Part shown: piece after piece, positions 24,867 through 35,936 of the stretch | How the letters are laid out: every line of letters starts with the position of its first letter | How positions within the stretch are numbered: position 1 is the stretch's first letter | Assembly: GCF_003259845.1 (NCBI RefSeq) | Contig: NZ_QLMJ01000004.1 | Span: 310,001 to 374,000, forward strand | Source: Actinoplanes lutulentus | Lineage (GTDB): Bacteria; Actinomycetota; Actinomycetes; Mycobacteriales; Micromonosporaceae | Reading direction: 5' to 3' | DNA: 64,000 bases | The notes under the pieces: generated by a model | Told to the model about the DNA's origin: nothing | Seen by the model: the letters and a program-made list of their open reading frames with translations, nothing else | Database searches by the model: none | Program-made: the position numbers and the translations under genes

Positions 24867-27125
24867 TTACCGCGCCAGCAGCGTGTGGGCACCCTGGGTA
24901 ATGGCATCCTCTCCCACCAGGACCTGCTGAGCGGCCGGACCGAGCGGAACGGGGACGTCGGCGGCGGCCACACGGCGCACCGATCCGACGAAAGCCCCGT
25001 CCACCAGAGCCGCGAGGACGCCCTCACCGACCCCGCCCGAACGCCGCGTCTCGTCGACGATCAGCACCCGGCCGGTAGCCGAGGCCTCCCGTACCAGGTC
25101 AGCGACGGGCAGCGGGTTGAGCCAGCGAAGATCGACCACTCGGGAACCGTACCCGTCGGCGGCGAGCTGGGCAGCGACACGGAGCGACATTCGCACTCCG
25201 TTGCCGTACGTCACGATGGTCAGATCCTGGGCTGTGCCCATCCCGTAGATGCGGGCCCGGCCGATCGGGACGTGCTCGGCGGACCAGTTCGAGGGCTCCG
25301 CGTACGCCGACAACCACTCGCTGTCGCCTTGTTGATAGAGGTCCCTCGTCTGGTACAGCGCGACCGGTTCGAGGAAGACGCTGACCGTGCCGTCCACCGC
25401 CGCGGCGGCCAGGCAGGAGCGCAGCATCGGCCCCGCGTCAGCGGCCCGGGAGGGCACCGCGACCACGATCCCCGGTACGTCGCGCAGCATCGCGACCGAG
25501 TTGTCGTTGGCGAGATGCCCGCCGATCCCGAGCGGCTGGGCCAGACCCGGCACCCGCAGAACCATCGGGTTGCGGTACGACCCGGATGAGAGCAACGACA
25601 TGGTCGCCGCCTCCACCCGCAACTGCTCGGCAGCGGTGTGCAGGGCGGCGAGACCGGTGATCTCCGGCACGCCGATCAACCCGGCCGTGCCGGCGCCGAG
25701 AGCGAGCCCGAGCACCGTGGTGGCGTCCGCCGGGGTGTCGAGCACCCGATCGGTCTCCCGGTCCCGCAGACCGGCGGTGACGCCGTTCGGACCGCCGGAG
25801 GCGACGTCGGGGCCGAAGATCAGCACGGTCGGGTCGGCGGCGAGCGCGTCGGCCAGCGTCGCGTTGATCGCCTGCGCGAGCGTCATCGGGCCGGCGTGCT
25901 CGGGCAGCTGCCCGTCGAAGATCCGGACCCGGGCGGCCGCGCCGGGGCCGGCGGCCCGCTCGGCGGCCTCGGTGACGGCGTTCGACACCCGCAGCGGGCG
26001 GCGCGGCGCCAGGGACGCGACGATCTCACCGATCGAGGCCAGTTTCGGTTCACCGAGCACCTCCTCGGCGGCCTGGCGGACCTGCCAGCCCACATGGTCG
26101 TACCGGTTGAGCACGTCGTCCGGGCCGAGCAGCCCGGCCTCGACGAGCAGCCGGGCCGTGCCGACCAGCGGGTCACGTGCCAGGTCGAGGTCCAGGTCCG
26201 CTTCGGTTCCCGAGCCGAGCAGGTTGCCCGCGCCGAGCAGGTTGACCGCGGCGAGGCGGAGCACCGCGGGCCGTCGCTCACCGCGCACGTAGCCGGCCAG
26301 GTCCACCGCCACGTCGTACGCGCTCGCCAGGTCGGCGGAGTCCGCGTACTCGTAACGCAGGCCGGGCCGGTCGCGCAGCAGGGCCGCCACCCAGCCGTCC
26401 GGATCGGCCGATCCGGGTCCGTTGTCCTCGCAGATCAGCAGGAGGGGCACCGGTTTGCCCTCGGTCGCCGCCCGGCCGGCCATCTCGATCGCCGCGGCCG
26501 CCGCCGGGCCGCTCGCCCCGGCGTCGCCGAACGAGGCGACCACGATCGCGTCGTCCGGCCAGGGCGCCGTGCTGGTCCGGGTCAGCGCCCTGGCCAGCCC
26601 GGCCGCCCTGGGCAGATGCCCGCCGGGAGTGGAGAGGGCCGGCAGCAGGTGCAGGTCAGGGTTGCCGAACAGTTTGTCCCGGCCGCCGGTGGCCGGGTCG
26701 CGAACCGAGGCGACCACGCCACGCAGCACGTCCCGGGCGGCGTCCTCCAACCGGCGGGCCGGATCGGTACCGGCCGGCCCGTCGCGCCCCGCTGCGCGTA
26801 CGCAATAAAAGGCCGCGGAGCGATGGTGCAGGAAGGCCGGATCGTCGCCGCGCAAGGCAGCCGCGACAGCGGCGTTGCCTTCGTGGCCGGCCGAACCGGT
26901 GGTGGTGAAGCCTTCGTCGAAACTTCGCAGCCATCGGGCCGCGAGGTCGAGGTGGCGGGCGGTGAGCTGGGCGTCGAAGAGTTCCCGGGCGCGGGTGCCG
27001 GTCAGGGTGCTGTCCTTACGGACCGGATCGCCGGGTTCGCGCCGGTTTTCCGGTGGCCGCAGGGCCGAGACCGCAACGCGGAACCGCTCGTCGAGGTTTT
27101 GCGGGGTGGTCACGGAAGTCAGCAT
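24867..27125 (-). CDS. Fused two-domain E1-type 2-oxoacid dehydrogenase / transketolase-like protein
   Basis: A 752-residue thiamine-diphosphate enzyme in which E1-alpha-like (about 40-390) and E1-beta-like (about 420-752) domains are joined. The alpha part has the cofactor region FGDAGASG followed by ICEDNG, so the usual Gly-Asp-Gly reads Gly-Asp-Ala. The beta part has LIFGPDVASGG, GVPEITG, RVPGLAQPLGIGGH and the C-terminal TK fold (YGNGVRMSLRVA, VVDLRWLNPLP, VDETRRSGGVGE). It should decarboxylate a 2-oxo acid, branched-chain or pyruvate; the substrate is not certain. The start could be at 27125 or at a GTG a few codons in. Confidence 0.8.
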   Translation of the reverse strand: MLTSVTTPQNLDERFRVAVSALRPPENRREPGDPVRKDSTLTGTRARELFDAQLTARHLDLAARWLRSFDEGFTTTGSAGHEGNAAVAAALRGDDPAFLHHRSAAFYCVRAAGRDGPAGTDPARRLEDAARDVLRGVVASVRDPATGGRDKLFGNPDLHLLPALSTPGGHLPRAAGLARALTRTSTAPWPDDAIVVASFGDAGASGPAAAAAIEMAGRAATEGKPVPLLLICEDNGPGSADPDGWVAALLRDRPGLRYEYADSADLASAYDVAVDLAGYVRGERRPAVLRLAAVNLLGAGNLLGSGTEADLDLDLARDPLVGTARLLVEAGLLGPDDVLNRYDHVGWQVRQAAEEVLGEPKLASIGEIVASLAPRRPLRVSNAVTEAAERAAGPGAAARVRIFDGQLPEHAGPMTLAQAINATLADALAADPTVLIFGPDVASGGPNGVTAGLRDRETDRVLDTPADATTVLGLALGAGTAGLIGVPEITGLAALHTAAEQLRVEAATMSLLSSGSYRNPMVLRVPGLAQPLGIGGHLANDNSVAMLRDVPGIVVAVPSRAADAGPMLRSCLAAAAVDGTVSVFLEPVALYQTRDLYQQGDSEWLSAYAEPSNWSAEHVPIGRARIYGMGTAQDLTIVTYGNGVRMSLRVAAQLAADGYGSRVVDLRWLNPLPVADLVREASATGRVLIVDETRRSGGVGEGVLAALVDGAFVGSVRRVAAADVPVPLGPAAQQVLVGEDAITQGAHTLLAR

Positions 27126-27218
27126 CGCCGAACCATGCTGGCCCTGCCAATGCAGATCGGCCGATCAAGCATGTCGATCTCTGCGCGCGTGCCCGCTCGC
27201 CGGTGGTGTACTCAGGAC

Positions 27219-27314
27219 ATGATCTTGAGGTACGCGGCCGCCCGGCTGGCGGTCTGCCTGTGCTGGCTGACCGGTACCGCCGGGGTGTTCCTGCTGCTCG
27301 ATCTCTACACGTAG
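27219..27314 (+). CDS. Possible 31-residue membrane peptide
   Basis: A short reading frame with a single hydrophobic helix, bounded by Arg at the start and Asp-Leu-Tyr-Thr at the end. It lies in the gap between the divergent dehydrogenase and YjbQ genes. No ribosome-binding site is clear. It could be a real small protein or chance. Confidence 0.3.
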   Translation: MILRYAAARLAVCLCWLTGTAGVFLLLDLYT

Positions 27315-27332
27315 AAGATCTATACATAGACC

Positions 27333-27737
27333 ATGCGTACCGAAATGATCACGGTCCGGACCGGCAGCACTCCCGTGGTGCACGACATCACCGCCGAGGC
27401 CGAACGATTTGTCGCGTCCGAGCAGGACGGCCTGTTGCACGTCTTCGTCCCGCACGCCACGGCAGGTTTGGCGATCATCGAAACAGGCGCCGGGTCGGAC
27501 GACGATCTGCTGACCGCGATCGACGACCTTCTGCCGACCGAGGACAAATGGCAGCACCGGCACGGATCCCGGGGCCACGGTCGCGACCACGTGATGCCCG
27601 CCTGGATACCGCCGTACGCCACCCTGCCGGTCATCGGCGGCCGGATCGCGCTCGGCACCTGGCAGTCGATCTGCCTGGTGGACCCGAACGGTGACAACCC
27701 GATCCGCCAGGTGCGTTTCTCCTTCCTGCCCGGCTGA
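27333..27737 (+). CDS. YjbQ / UPF0047 family protein
   Basis: A 134-residue protein of the YjbQ family, proposed to have secondary thiamine-phosphate synthase activity. The signature VFVPHATAGLAIIET carries a conserved His. RHGSRGHGRDHVMP and GTWQSICLVDPNG with WI-P-PYA strands follow, and a trimer with metal-binding His is expected. TATACAT lies six to seven bases before the ATG, suggesting a leaderless transcript. Length is normal. Confidence 0.88.
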   Translation: MRTEMITVRTGSTPVVHDITAEAERFVASEQDGLLHVFVPHATAGLAIIETGAGSDDDLLTAIDDLLPTEDKWQHRHGSRGHGRDHVMPAWIPPYATLPVIGGRIALGTWQSICLVDPNGDNPIRQVRFSFLPG

Positions 27738-27943
27738 GTTGTGCACCGCGACGGTGGCGAGAACCATCCGGACACCTACCGAGATCACCGAAAAGTTACT
27801 GGTCAGTAAACGTGTCGCGCGTCGCTGACAGGTCGGGTAGGCGTGACGAGGCCCACCGAAAGGGGGCAGGATGGAGTTCCTGACCGAGCGATTCGCCACC
27901 TAGGTCGCCCGGTGTAAACGACACTCAACCAAGAGGATTGCCT

Positions 27944-30682
27944 GTGGCCACGGAGCGCAAGCGCCCGGTGATCAGCGATGGCCTGCCGAGCCAGCTTCCC
28001 GACATCGACCCTGAAGAGACCAACGAATGGGTCGAGTCGCTCAACGGAGTCATCGACGAACGCGGCGCCAAAAGAGCCCGTTATGTGATGTTGCGCCTGC
28101 TGGAGCGGGCCCGGGAGCGACAGGTCGGCGTTCCTCCACTGACATCCACGGACTACATCAACACCATCCCGCCGGAGCGTGAGCCCTGGTTCCCCGGTGA
28201 CGAGTTCGTCGAGCGGCGGATCCGGGCGTACATCCGGTGGAACGCGGCGATGCTGGTGCACCGCGCGCAGCGGCCGGAAATCGGCGTCGGTGGCCACATC
28301 TCGACGTACGCGTCGAGCGCCAGCCTCTACGAGGTCGGCATGAACCACTTCTTCCGGGGCAAGGACCACCCCGGCGGCGGCGACCACATCTTCTACCAGG
28401 GTCACGCCTCCCCCGGCATGTACGCCCGCGCGTACCTCGAGGGCCGCCTCACCACCGACCAGCTCGACGGTTTCCGTCAGGAGCTGTCGCACCCGGGTGG
28501 TGGCCTGCCGTCGTACCCGCACCCGCGGCTGATGCCGAACTTCTGGGAGTTCCCGACGGTCAGCATGGGCCTCGGCCCGCTGAACGCGATCTACCAGGCG
28601 CGGTACAACCGTTACCTGCACAACCGCGGCATCAAGGACACCAGCCAGCAGAACGTCTGGGCCTTCCTCGGCGACGGCGAGATGGACGAGGTCGAGTCGC
28701 TCGGCGCGATCGGCCTGGCCGCCCGCGAGGAGCTGGACAACCTCACCTTCGTGGTGAACTGCAACCTGCAGCGCCTCGACGGCCCGGTCCGCGGCAACGG
28801 CAAGGTCATCCAGGAGCTGGAGTCGTTCTTCCGCGGCGCCGGGTGGAACGTCATCAAGGTCGTCTGGGGCCGCGAGTGGGACTCCCTGCTCGCCGCCGAC
28901 ACCGACGGCGCGCTGGTCAACCTGATGAACGCGACGCCGGACGGCGACTACCAGACCTACAAGGGCGAGTCCGGGGCGTACGTGCGTGAGCACTTCTTCG
29001 GCCGTGACCCGCGGACCCGCAAGCTCGTCGAGGGCATGACCGACGACGAGGTCTGGAACCTCAAGCGCGGCGGTCACGACTACCGCAAGCTGTACGCGGC
29101 GTACAAGGCGGCCACCGAGCACACCGGCCAGCCGACCGTGATCCTCGCCAAGACGATCAAGGGCTGGACGCTCGGGTCGCACTTCGAGGCGCGTAACGCG
29201 ACGCACCAGATGAAGAAGCTGACCCTGGACGACCTCAAGGGCTTCCGGGACCGGCTCTACCTGGACATCAGCGACAAGCAGCTGGAAGAGAACCCGTACC
29301 TCCCGCCGTACTACCACCCCGGCGAGAAGTCCGACGAGTACCAGTACATGATGCAGCGCCGTCGTGACCTGGGCGGTTCCATCCCGTCCCGGCGTACCAA
29401 GGCGAAGTCGCTGGCGATCCCGGACTCCAAGGCGTTCGGCGACATCAAGCGCGGCAGCGGCAAGCAGAAGATCGCCACCACGATGGCGTTCGTCCGCCTG
29501 CTCAAGGACCTCATGAAGGACAAGGAGTTCGGCGCCCGCTGGGTGCCGATCATCCCGGACGAGGCCCGCACGTTCGGCATGGACTCGCTCTTCCCGACCA
29601 AGAAGATCTACTCGCCGCACGGCCAGACCTACACCTCCGTGGACCGGGAGCTCTTCCTGTCCTACAAGGAGGCGACGAACGGCCAGATCCTGCACGAGGG
29701 CATCAACGAGGCCGGTTCGACCGCGAGCTTCATCGCCGCCGGTACGTCGTACGCGACGCACGACGAGCCGATGATCCCGCTGTACATCTTCTACTCGATG
29801 TTCGGTTTCCAGCGGACCGCCGACGAGCTGTGGGCTGCCGCCGACCAGATGACCCGCGGCTTCCTGCTCGGCGCGACCGCCGGGCGGACCACGCTCAACG
29901 GCGAGGGCCTGCAGCACGAGGACGGGCACTCGCTGCTGATCGCGGCGACGAACCCGGCCGTGGTGGCGTACGACCCGGCGTTCGCGTTCGAGATCGCGCA
30001 CATCGTCGAGAACGGCCTGCACCGGATGTACGGGGCGCAGCAGGAGAACATCTTCTACTACCTCACCATCTACAACGAGCCGGCCATCCAGCCCGCCGAG
30101 CCGGCCGACGTGGACGTGGAAGGCCTGCTCAAGGGCATCTACCTGTTCAGCAAGAGCACGGTGGAGAAGGGCCCGAAGGCTCAGATCCTCGCCTCCGGCA
30201 CCGGCATGCGCTGGGCGCTCAAGGCGCAGGAGCTGCTCGCTCAGGACTGGGGTGTGAGCGCCGACGTCTGGTCGGTCACCTCCTGGACCGAGCTGCGTCG
30301 CGATGCCATCGAGGCCGAGGAGTTCAACCTGCTCCACACCGGTGACGAGCCCCGCAAGCCGTACATCCAGCAGAAGCTGGAGGGCACGCAGGGCCCGTCG
30401 GTCGCGGTCAGCGACTGGATGCGCGCGGTACCCGACCTGATCAGCCGCTGGATCCCGAACGGGTACACCTCGCTCGGCACCGACGGCTTCGGCATGAGCG
30501 ACACCCGGCACGCCCTGCGCCGCCACTTCCACGTGGACGGCGAGTCGGTGGCCGTGGCGACGCTGCGCCAGCTCGCGCTGCGCGGTGAGGTGCCGAAACA
30601 CGTGCCGGCCGAGGCCGCGCAAAAGTACGCCATCGACGACGTGAACGCCGCACCGGTGGGCGAGACCGGCGGCGACAGCTAG
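27944..30682 (+). CDS. aceE: Pyruvate dehydrogenase E1 component, homodimeric type
   Basis: A 912-residue thiamine-diphosphate enzyme that decarboxylates pyruvate and feeds acetyl groups to the E2 subunit, making acetyl-CoA. Cofactor motif GDGEMDE is near residue 243, followed by [30 protein letters not shown] and [18 protein letters not shown] match the N-terminal domain. Length is normal for AceE. The GTG at 27944 has AGAGG seven bases upstream and is preferred to the TTG two codons earlier. A strong terminator follows. The E2 gene is not in this window. Confidence 0.95.
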   Translation: MATERKRPVISDGLPSQLPDIDPEETNEWVESLNGVIDERGAKRARYVMLRLLERARERQVGVPPLTSTDYINTIPPEREPWFPGDEFVERRIRAYIRWNAAMLVHRAQRPEIGVGGHISTYASSASLYEVGMNHFFRGKDHPGGGDHIFYQGHASPGMYARAYLEGRLTTDQLDGFRQELSHPGGGLPSYPHPRLMPNFWEFPTVSMGLGPLNAIYQARYNRYLHNRGIKDTSQQNVWAFLGDGEMDEVESLGAIGLAAREELDNLTFVVNCNLQRLDGPVRGNGKVIQELESFFRGAGWNVIKVVWGREWDSLLAADTDGALVNLMNATPDGDYQTYKGESGAYVREHFFGRDPRTRKLVEGMTDDEVWNLKRGGHDYRKLYAAYKAATEHTGQPTVILAKTIKGWTLGSHFEARNATHQMKKLTLDDLKGFRDRLYLDISDKQLEENPYLPPYYHPGEKSDEYQYMMQRRRDLGGSIPSRRTKAKSLAIPDSKAFGDIKRGSGKQKIATTMAFVRLLKDLMKDKEFGARWVPIIPDEARTFGMDSLFPTKKIYSPHGQTYTSVDRELFLSYKEATNGQILHEGINEAGSTASFIAAGTSYATHDEPMIPLYIFYSMFGFQRTADELWAAADQMTRGFLLGATAGRTTLNGEGLQHEDGHSLLIAATNPAVVAYDPAFAFEIAHIVENGLHRMYGAQQENIFYYLTIYNEPAIQPAEPADVDVEGLLKGIYLFSKSTVEKGPKAQILASGTGMRWALKAQELLAQDWGVSADVWSVTSWTELRRDAIEAEEFNLLHTGDEPRKPYIQQKLEGTQGPSVAVSDWMRAVPDLISRWIPNGYTSLGTDGFGMSDTRHALRRHFHVDGESVAVATLRQLALRGEVPKHVPAEAAQKYAIDDVNAAPVGETGGDS

Positions 30683-30698
30683 GCACCGGGGTTTTTTC

Positions 30699-30732
30699 GA
30701 GGCGGCCCGTCACTTTTGTGGCGGGCCGCCTC
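30699..30732 (+). terminator. Terminator of aceE
   Basis: Fifteen-base stem (GAGGCGGCCCGTCAC and its near-perfect complement, with one G-T pair) and a TTTT loop. A run of six T precedes it. It separates aceE from the chemoreceptor gene. Confidence 0.9.
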
Positions 30733-30765
30733 AGTGTCTGGCCCCCGGGTGCCGACTGGGAGGTT

Positions 30766-32886
30766 ATGCGCCTTCGCATGCTTCATCAGCTGCTCATCCT
30801 CGGCCTCGGCAGCGTGCTCGTCACGGCGCTGGTCCTCGTGCTCGTCGGCGCGTGGCAGAGCGGCCGGTTCGCCGACAGCACCCGCGACGAGGTGCTCCGC
30901 CAGAACGAAGCCGAGCTGGACCGCACCACGGCGTCGGTGACCACGCTGGTGCGTACCGTCGGCGACGAGGTCCAGAACGGCGTGGACGTCGGGATGAACA
31001 GCGCGGACGGCCTGCTCGACCAGCGCGGCGGGGTGCGCCTCGCGTCGCGTACCGCCACATGGACCGCCACGAACCAGGTGAGCCAGGACAAGACCACGGT
31101 GACGCTGCCCCGGGTCACGGTGAACGGCCGCTGGCTGGGGCAGAACACGAATCCGAAGACGACCACCCCGTTCGTCGACGACGCGCAGGAGCTGGTCGGC
31201 GGCGCGGTCACCCTGTTCCAGCGGATGAACACCGCGGGTGACCTGCTCCGGGTCGCCACCACGGTCCGCGGCAAGACCGGTAACCGGGCGATCGGCACGT
31301 ACATCCCGGCTGTCGGCGCGGACGGGAAGGCCAACGCGGTGGCGGCCGCGATCAAGGCCGGGAAGTCGTACCGGGGTGTGGCTCAGGTGGTCGACACCTG
31401 GTACATCACCGCGTACGACCCGATCAAGGACTCCTCGGGTGACGTGATCGGCGCGCTCTTCGTCGGTGTGCCGCAGGCCGACGCGCTGGCGAACCTCACC
31501 TCCGCGATCGCCGGCCAGCGTGTACGGGAGAACGGCTGGGTCAGCGTCTACAGCACCCTGGCCGCCGACAAGGGCCGGGTGATCGCCTCCAGCCTGGACG
31601 GCCTGACCGGCACCACCGACCTGGCTGCTGTCGACGCCGACGGCACCAAGTACGTCGAGGAGATCGTCACCAAGGCGCCGGATCTGGCCGACGACGCGAC
31701 CTGGCGGACCACGTACCAGCTGCCCGGCGCGGCCGGGGCGGACGCCGGGGACACCACCACGACGGTGGCGTACTACGCGCCGTACCAGTGGGCGATCACG
31801 GTCGGCGGGTACGACGCGGACGCCGAGAGCGCCGTCGCCGTGGTCCAGGACGGCCGGCGCACGATGCTGACCGCGTTCGTGATCGCCGCCGTACTGCTGG
31901 CGCTGGCCGGCGCGGCTCTCGCGTACTTCCAGGCGGCGCGCCTCTCCGGCCGGCTGGGCCGGCTCACCGGGGCGCTGACCCGCCTGGCCGGACGGGATCT
32001 GACCGTCACCGCCGACGACAAGGGCCGCGACGAGATCGGCGAGGCGGCCACCGCGCTGAACACCGCGGCCATCGAGCTGCGCGCGGTGATGCGCGACGTG
32101 ACCAGCGCTTCCGACGAGGTGAGCGGGACCGCCCGGCAGGTCGCGGCGACCGGCGGCGAGCTCTCCGCCGCCTCGGACACGACCGCTGACCGGGCCGGGA
32201 CGGTGAGCGCCTCGGCCGACACGGTCTCGCACGTGGTGCAGACGGTGGCCGCCGGCGCCGAGCAGATGGGCACCTCGATCACCGAGATCTCGCACAACGC
32301 CCAGGAGGCGGCACAGGCCGTCCGGGACGGTGTCGGCCTGACCGCCGCGGCGGCCGGCGTGATCAACGAGCTGCGCGCCTCCACCTCGGCGATCACCGAG
32401 GTGGTCAAGCTGATCGCCAACATCGCCGAGCAGACCAACCTGCTCGCGCTCAACGCGACCATCGAGGCGGCCCGGGCCGGCGAGACCGGCAAGGGCTTCG
32501 CGGTCGTCGCCGGCGAGGTGAAGGAGCTGGCCCAGGAGACCGCCCGGGCCACCGAGGACGTGACCTCCCGGGTGGCCGCGATCGAGGCGGACACCGCCCG
32601 CGCGGTCACCGCGATCGACGCGATCTCCGAGCGGATCGCCCAGGTGAACGACTTTCAGACGGCGATCGCGGCGGCGGTCGAGGAGCAGGCCGCCACGACC
32701 GCTGAGATGGCCCGGAACATCGCCGAGGCGGCAACCGGGAGCCGGGACATCGCCGACGGCATCGGGACCGTCAGCGGCGCGATGGAGGGCACCAGGCGGT
32801 CGGTTGCGGCGGCACACCGGGCTGCCGACGAGCTCACCGCCACCGCGACGCGCCTGACCGGCCTGGTAAACCGCTTCACCGTGTAG
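30766..32886 (+). CDS. Methyl-accepting chemotaxis protein
   Basis: A 706-residue transmembrane chemoreceptor. Helix 1 is at about 7-29. A periplasmic Cache-like sensor domain follows to about 365, helix 2 is at about 366-388, then HAMP and the coiled-coil signalling domain. The tip sequence [21 protein letters not shown] near residue 550 is canonical and binds CheA and CheW. Such receptors suit an organism with motile spores, as in Actinoplanes. The ATG at 30766 is only two bases from GGAGG; the next ATG at 30778 is possible. Confidence 0.92.
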   Translation: MRLRMLHQLLILGLGSVLVTALVLVLVGAWQSGRFADSTRDEVLRQNEAELDRTTASVTTLVRTVGDEVQNGVDVGMNSADGLLDQRGGVRLASRTATWTATNQVSQDKTTVTLPRVTVNGRWLGQNTNPKTTTPFVDDAQELVGGAVTLFQRMNTAGDLLRVATTVRGKTGNRAIGTYIPAVGADGKANAVAAAIKAGKSYRGVAQVVDTWYITAYDPIKDSSGDVIGALFVGVPQADALANLTSAIAGQRVRENGWVSVYSTLAADKGRVIASSLDGLTGTTDLAAVDADGTKYVEEIVTKAPDLADDATWRTTYQLPGAAGADAGDTTTTVAYYAPYQWAITVGGYDADAESAVAVVQDGRRTMLTAFVIAAVLLALAGAALAYFQAARLSGRLGRLTGALTRLAGRDLTVTADDKGRDEIGEAATALNTAAIELRAVMRDVTSASDEVSGTARQVAATGGELSAASDTTADRAGTVSASADTVSHVVQTVAAGAEQMGTSITEISHNAQEAAQAVRDGVGLTAAAAGVINELRASTSAITEVVKLIANIAEQTNLLALNATIEAARAGETGKGFAVVAGEVKELAQETARATEDVTSRVAAIEADTARAVTAIDAISERIAQVNDFQTAIAAAVEEQAATTAEMARNIAEAATGSRDIADGIGTVSGAMEGTRRSVAAAHRAADELTATATRLTGLVNRFTV

Positions 32887-32937
32887 CCGAATCGGTGTAG
32901 CCGGAGAGGCCCGGAAAGCGATCGGTAGTCTTAAGGC

Positions 32938-34344
32938 GTGACTGTTCGCGTGCGTTTCGCCCCCTCACCCACCGGCATGTTCCACGTCGGCGGCGCTCGC
33001 TCGGCGCTGCAGAACTGGATCTACGCCAGGCAGCACGACGGTGTCTTCGTGCTCCGGATCGAGGACACCGACGCGGCCCGCAACAAGCCCGAGTGGACCG
33101 AGGGCATCATCTCGGCGCTGGACTGGATCGGCATCGAGCGCGGGAGCTACGAAGGCCCCTACTACCAGTCCTCCTACGCCGCCGACCACACCGCCGCCGC
33201 GACCCGGCTCTACGGCGAGGCACGGGCCTACTACTGCGACTGCAAGCGCGACGACGTGATCGCGCGGACCGGCAACACCCACATCGGTTACGACGGCTTC
33301 TGCCGCGACCGCGCGCTCGGCCCCGGCGAGGGTCGTGCGCTGCGTTTCCGTACGCCGGACGTCGGCGAGACCGTCGTGGTCGACCTGGTCCGCGGCAAGC
33401 CCACCTTCGAGAACAAGCTGCTCGAGGACTTCGTCATCGCCCGCAGCGACGGCTCGGCGGTCTTCCTGCTGGCCAACGTCGTCGACGACATGAGCATGGG
33501 CATCACCCACGTCTTCCGGGCCGAGGAGCACCTGCCGAACACACCGAAGCAGCAGCTCCTCTGGGAGGCGCTCGGCGCCACTCCGCCGGTCTGGGGTCAC
33601 GTGCCGGTGATCGTCAACGAGAAGCGGCAGAAACTGTCGAAGCGGCGCGACAAGGTGGCCCTGGAGTCGTACCGGGACGAGGGTTACCTCGCTGCCGCGA
33701 TGCGCAACTACCTGATGCTGCTCGGCTGGGCGCCCACCGGCGACCGGGAGATCGTCCCGTGGTCGGTGGTCGAGGATGAGTACCGGATCGAGGACGTGAA
33801 CCACGCTCCGGCATTCTTCGACATCAAGAAGCTGCGCGCGTTCAACGGCGAGTACATCCGCGCCCTCAGCCCGGACGAGTTCGCCCAGGTCTGTGCGCCG
33901 TGGCTGACCGGGACCGAGACGATCGCCGCGCCGCCGTGGTCGCCGGAGGCCTTCGACTCGGCGGTCTTCACGGCGATCGCCCCGCTCGCGCAGACCCGCA
34001 TCGCGGTGCTCTCCGAGATCGTGGACTACGTGGACTTCCTCTTCCTCGACGAGCCCGTGCACGACGAGGCATCCTGGGCGAAGGCTATGAAGGAGGGCGC
34101 AGCGGACATTCTGGACGCGACTGCGGCCGCCTTCGGCGCACTCTCCGACTGGTCGGCGGAGCCCCTCAAGGCTGCTCTTGAGCAGGTCGGCGAGGAGCGA
34201 GGTCTCAAATTGGGCAAGACTCAGGCGCCGGTTCGCGTCGCGGCCACCGGCCGGACGATCGGCCTGCCGCTTTTCGAGTCGCTCGAAACGCTCGGCCGTG
34301 ACCGCACGCTGACCCGTCTTGCCGCAGCTCGCGCCCGTCTCTGA
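32938..34344 (+). CDS. gltX: Glutamyl-tRNA synthetase
   Basis: A 468-residue class I aminoacyl-tRNA synthetase that charges tRNA-Glu, and in actinobacteria probably also tRNA-Gln. The HIGH-type motif is FHVGG near residues 15-19 and the KMSKS motif is KLSKR near 232-236; RIEDTDAAR and the C-terminal helical anticodon-binding domain are present. The GTG start has TAGTCT seven bases upstream and no ribosome-binding site, so it is probably leaderless. Confidence 0.95.
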   Translation: MTVRVRFAPSPTGMFHVGGARSALQNWIYARQHDGVFVLRIEDTDAARNKPEWTEGIISALDWIGIERGSYEGPYYQSSYAADHTAAATRLYGEARAYYCDCKRDDVIARTGNTHIGYDGFCRDRALGPGEGRALRFRTPDVGETVVVDLVRGKPTFENKLLEDFVIARSDGSAVFLLANVVDDMSMGITHVFRAEEHLPNTPKQQLLWEALGATPPVWGHVPVIVNEKRQKLSKRRDKVALESYRDEGYLAAAMRNYLMLLGWAPTGDREIVPWSVVEDEYRIEDVNHAPAFFDIKKLRAFNGEYIRALSPDEFAQVCAPWLTGTETIAAPPWSPEAFDSAVFTAIAPLAQTRIAVLSEIVDYVDFLFLDEPVHDEASWAKAMKEGAADILDATAAAFGALSDWSAEPLKAALEQVGEERGLKLGKTQAPVRVAATGRTIGLPLFESLETLGRDRTLTRLAAARARL

Positions 34345-34356
34345 CACGTTTACCGC

Positions 34357-34392
34357 ATTCGACGGCCGGCGCGCCATAGCCGGTCGTCGAAT
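34357..34392 (+). terminator. Terminator of gltX
   Basis: ATTCGACGGCCGG pairs with CCGGTCGTCGAAT (one G-T pair) around a ten-base loop, 12 bases after the gltX stop. A smaller hairpin (GGTGAC/GTCACC) follows immediately. The rest of the gap to 34621 shows nothing clear. Confidence 0.75.
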
Positions 34393-34621
34393 CCGGTGAC
34401 GCTCTCCGTCACCAGGGTGGCCACCACCCCCACGCGTTGCGGGGAGTAGGTACTATTCGGCCGCTGATCAACGGTCACCGGTTGTCTCAGCCGTCCCCCA
34501 AATGGCTCCAATTCACCCTGCCGCGAGATGCGGCCGGGCCGGAGTCCGGGAAGGCTATGGGTGTGTGGGCCACGAGCAGTGGGTCAGTGGTCCATGTGCA
34601 TCCACGGGCGGGGGAGGTCGG

Positions 34622-35275
34622 ATGGTGCGAGGGACGATCACCAGGCTGGTGTCGGCGGCCGGTGCGATGGTGATTGCCGTCGTGTTGACGTTCGGCGTCG
34701 CGCCCGGTGCGGCGGCAGCGCCGAAAAAGGACGAGCCCAATGCCATGGAGATCAAGGGCAAGGGCATCAGCAAGTCGATAGTGATCCGGCAGGCCGACGA
34801 GCCCCGGCTCTTCGAGATGCTGTTCACCGAGGTCGACTGGCTGGCCGCGGCCAGGCCGCAGACGTCAGCGCCGAAATCCGGTAAGCTCGGCGAGAAATAC
34901 ACGCTGACCATCCTGGTCAAGGACGCGCCGAGCCAGACCTACGATCTCTATCCGCAGGCGGCGGGCGGCCCCCGGGCATACCGGCCGGCCAAGCAGCCGT
35001 CGGGCAAGAAAGCGGCCGGCTGGTTCTACGGCCGGCTCTCCATGTCGGAGTCGCTGCGCCTGTCCGGCGCGCCGCTGGAGGCCAAGCCCGACGTGGTGAA
35101 CGGCGGCATCGGTGGCGGCGTCGGCGAGAACCTGAACGCCGATGTGAACCCGGTGGAGAGCGCGAGCGAGGTGTTCGGCGAGATCCGCCGCCTCTTCCTG
35201 CTCAACGGCGCGGTTCTGCTGGCGATCCTGGTCGGTCTCGCCGGGATGGCGTTCCTGATCCGCCGCCGGATCTGA
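34622..35275 (+). CDS. Exported protein with C-terminal membrane anchor
   Basis: A 217-residue protein. A signal peptide (about 1-35, ending AAAAA) is followed by a soluble domain and a C-terminal hydrophobic helix (about 190-212) with an Arg-rich stop, so the domain should face outward, tethered to the membrane. No family is recognised. GGAGG lies six bases before the ATG. Its last 74 bases overlap the convergent TetR gene. Confidence 0.75.
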   Translation: MVRGTITRLVSAAGAMVIAVVLTFGVAPGAAAAPKKDEPNAMEIKGKGISKSIVIRQADEPRLFEMLFTEVDWLAAARPQTSAPKSGKLGEKYTLTILVKDAPSQTYDLYPQAAGGPRAYRPAKQPSGKKAAGWFYGRLSMSESLRLSGAPLEAKPDVVNGGIGGGVGENLNADVNPVESASEVFGEIRRLFLLNGAVLLAILVGLAGMAFLIRRRI

Positions 35276-35822
35276 CCGAGACGCTCTCCACCAGGGCGAT
35301 CAGGTCGTCCAGGTCGGCGTCGAACTCGTCGTCCGGCTCCAGCGGGTTCTCGGCGACCGGCAGGCCGCCGGTCACCTCGCCGGTGAGATAACCGAGAAGC
35401 AACGCACAGATCATCCGCGCGATCCGTGGCACGTCGGACGCGCGGACACCGGCGTCGTGCAGGATGCCGCGCAGCGCCGCTGCCAGCCACGACGCCGAAG
35501 CGCCGGCCGCCGATCGGGTCAGCAGCAGAGGGAAAGCGCTCGGGTGTTCCTGGGCGAGAGCGCGCACGGCCCGGCTCAGCGCACGTAAGCGCCGGCGCCA
35601 ATCGATATCGGCCGGATCGTCGTCGAACGCGGTTCCCAGCTCAAGATGCAGCAGGTCGACAAGGCCGTCCAGCAGCGCGTCCTTGCCACCGACATACGGG
35701 TAAAGGGCCATCGAGGTCAGGCCCACCCGCTCGGCGACGGCCCGCATCGACATCGCAGCGAGGCCACGCTCGTCCACGAGGGCGAGCGCCTGGTCCAGGA
35801 TCAGCCGTCTCTTGTCATCCAC
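35202..35822 (-). CDS. TetR-family regulator
   Basis: A 206-residue repressor-type protein. The helix-turn-helix spans about 8-50 (ALVDERGLAAMSMRAVAERV and TSMALYPYVGGKDALL). The remainder is the helical ligand-binding domain of the TetR_C type. The GTG at 35822 is chosen because the conserved part begins two residues later; its ribosome-binding site is weak. The C-terminal 24 codons overlap the end of the exported protein gene on the other strand. The target is unknown. Confidence 0.82.
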   Translation of the reverse strand: MDDKRRLILDQALALVDERGLAAMSMRAVAERVGLTSMALYPYVGGKDALLDGLVDLLHLELGTAFDDDPADIDWRRRLRALSRAVRALAQEHPSAFPLLLTRSAAGASASWLAAALRGILHDAGVRASDVPRIARMICALLLGYLTGEVTGGLPVAENPLEPDDEFDADLDDLIALVESVSVRSGGGSGTPSRRDRPGSPAEPRR

Positions 35823-35936
35823 CGCACCTACCTGACCAGGCGCATGGGCCGGCCCGGGCGAAACTCGCCCGGGCCGGTGTGGCACTCACCCGTTCGGGGC
35901 CCCAGCTCCCCGCCCGGTTTTCCGCATCACCAGCGT

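Noticed and set aside
27803..30622. Very long open frame (939 codons) antisense to aceE
   Set aside because: Shadow of the strong codon bias of aceE; no homology and implausible composition. Similar shadows oppose repSA, the symporter, HelD and fabF.
34393..34621. Possible riboswitch in the leader of the exported protein gene
   Set aside because: Only small hairpins are visible and I could not match any known aptamer pattern.
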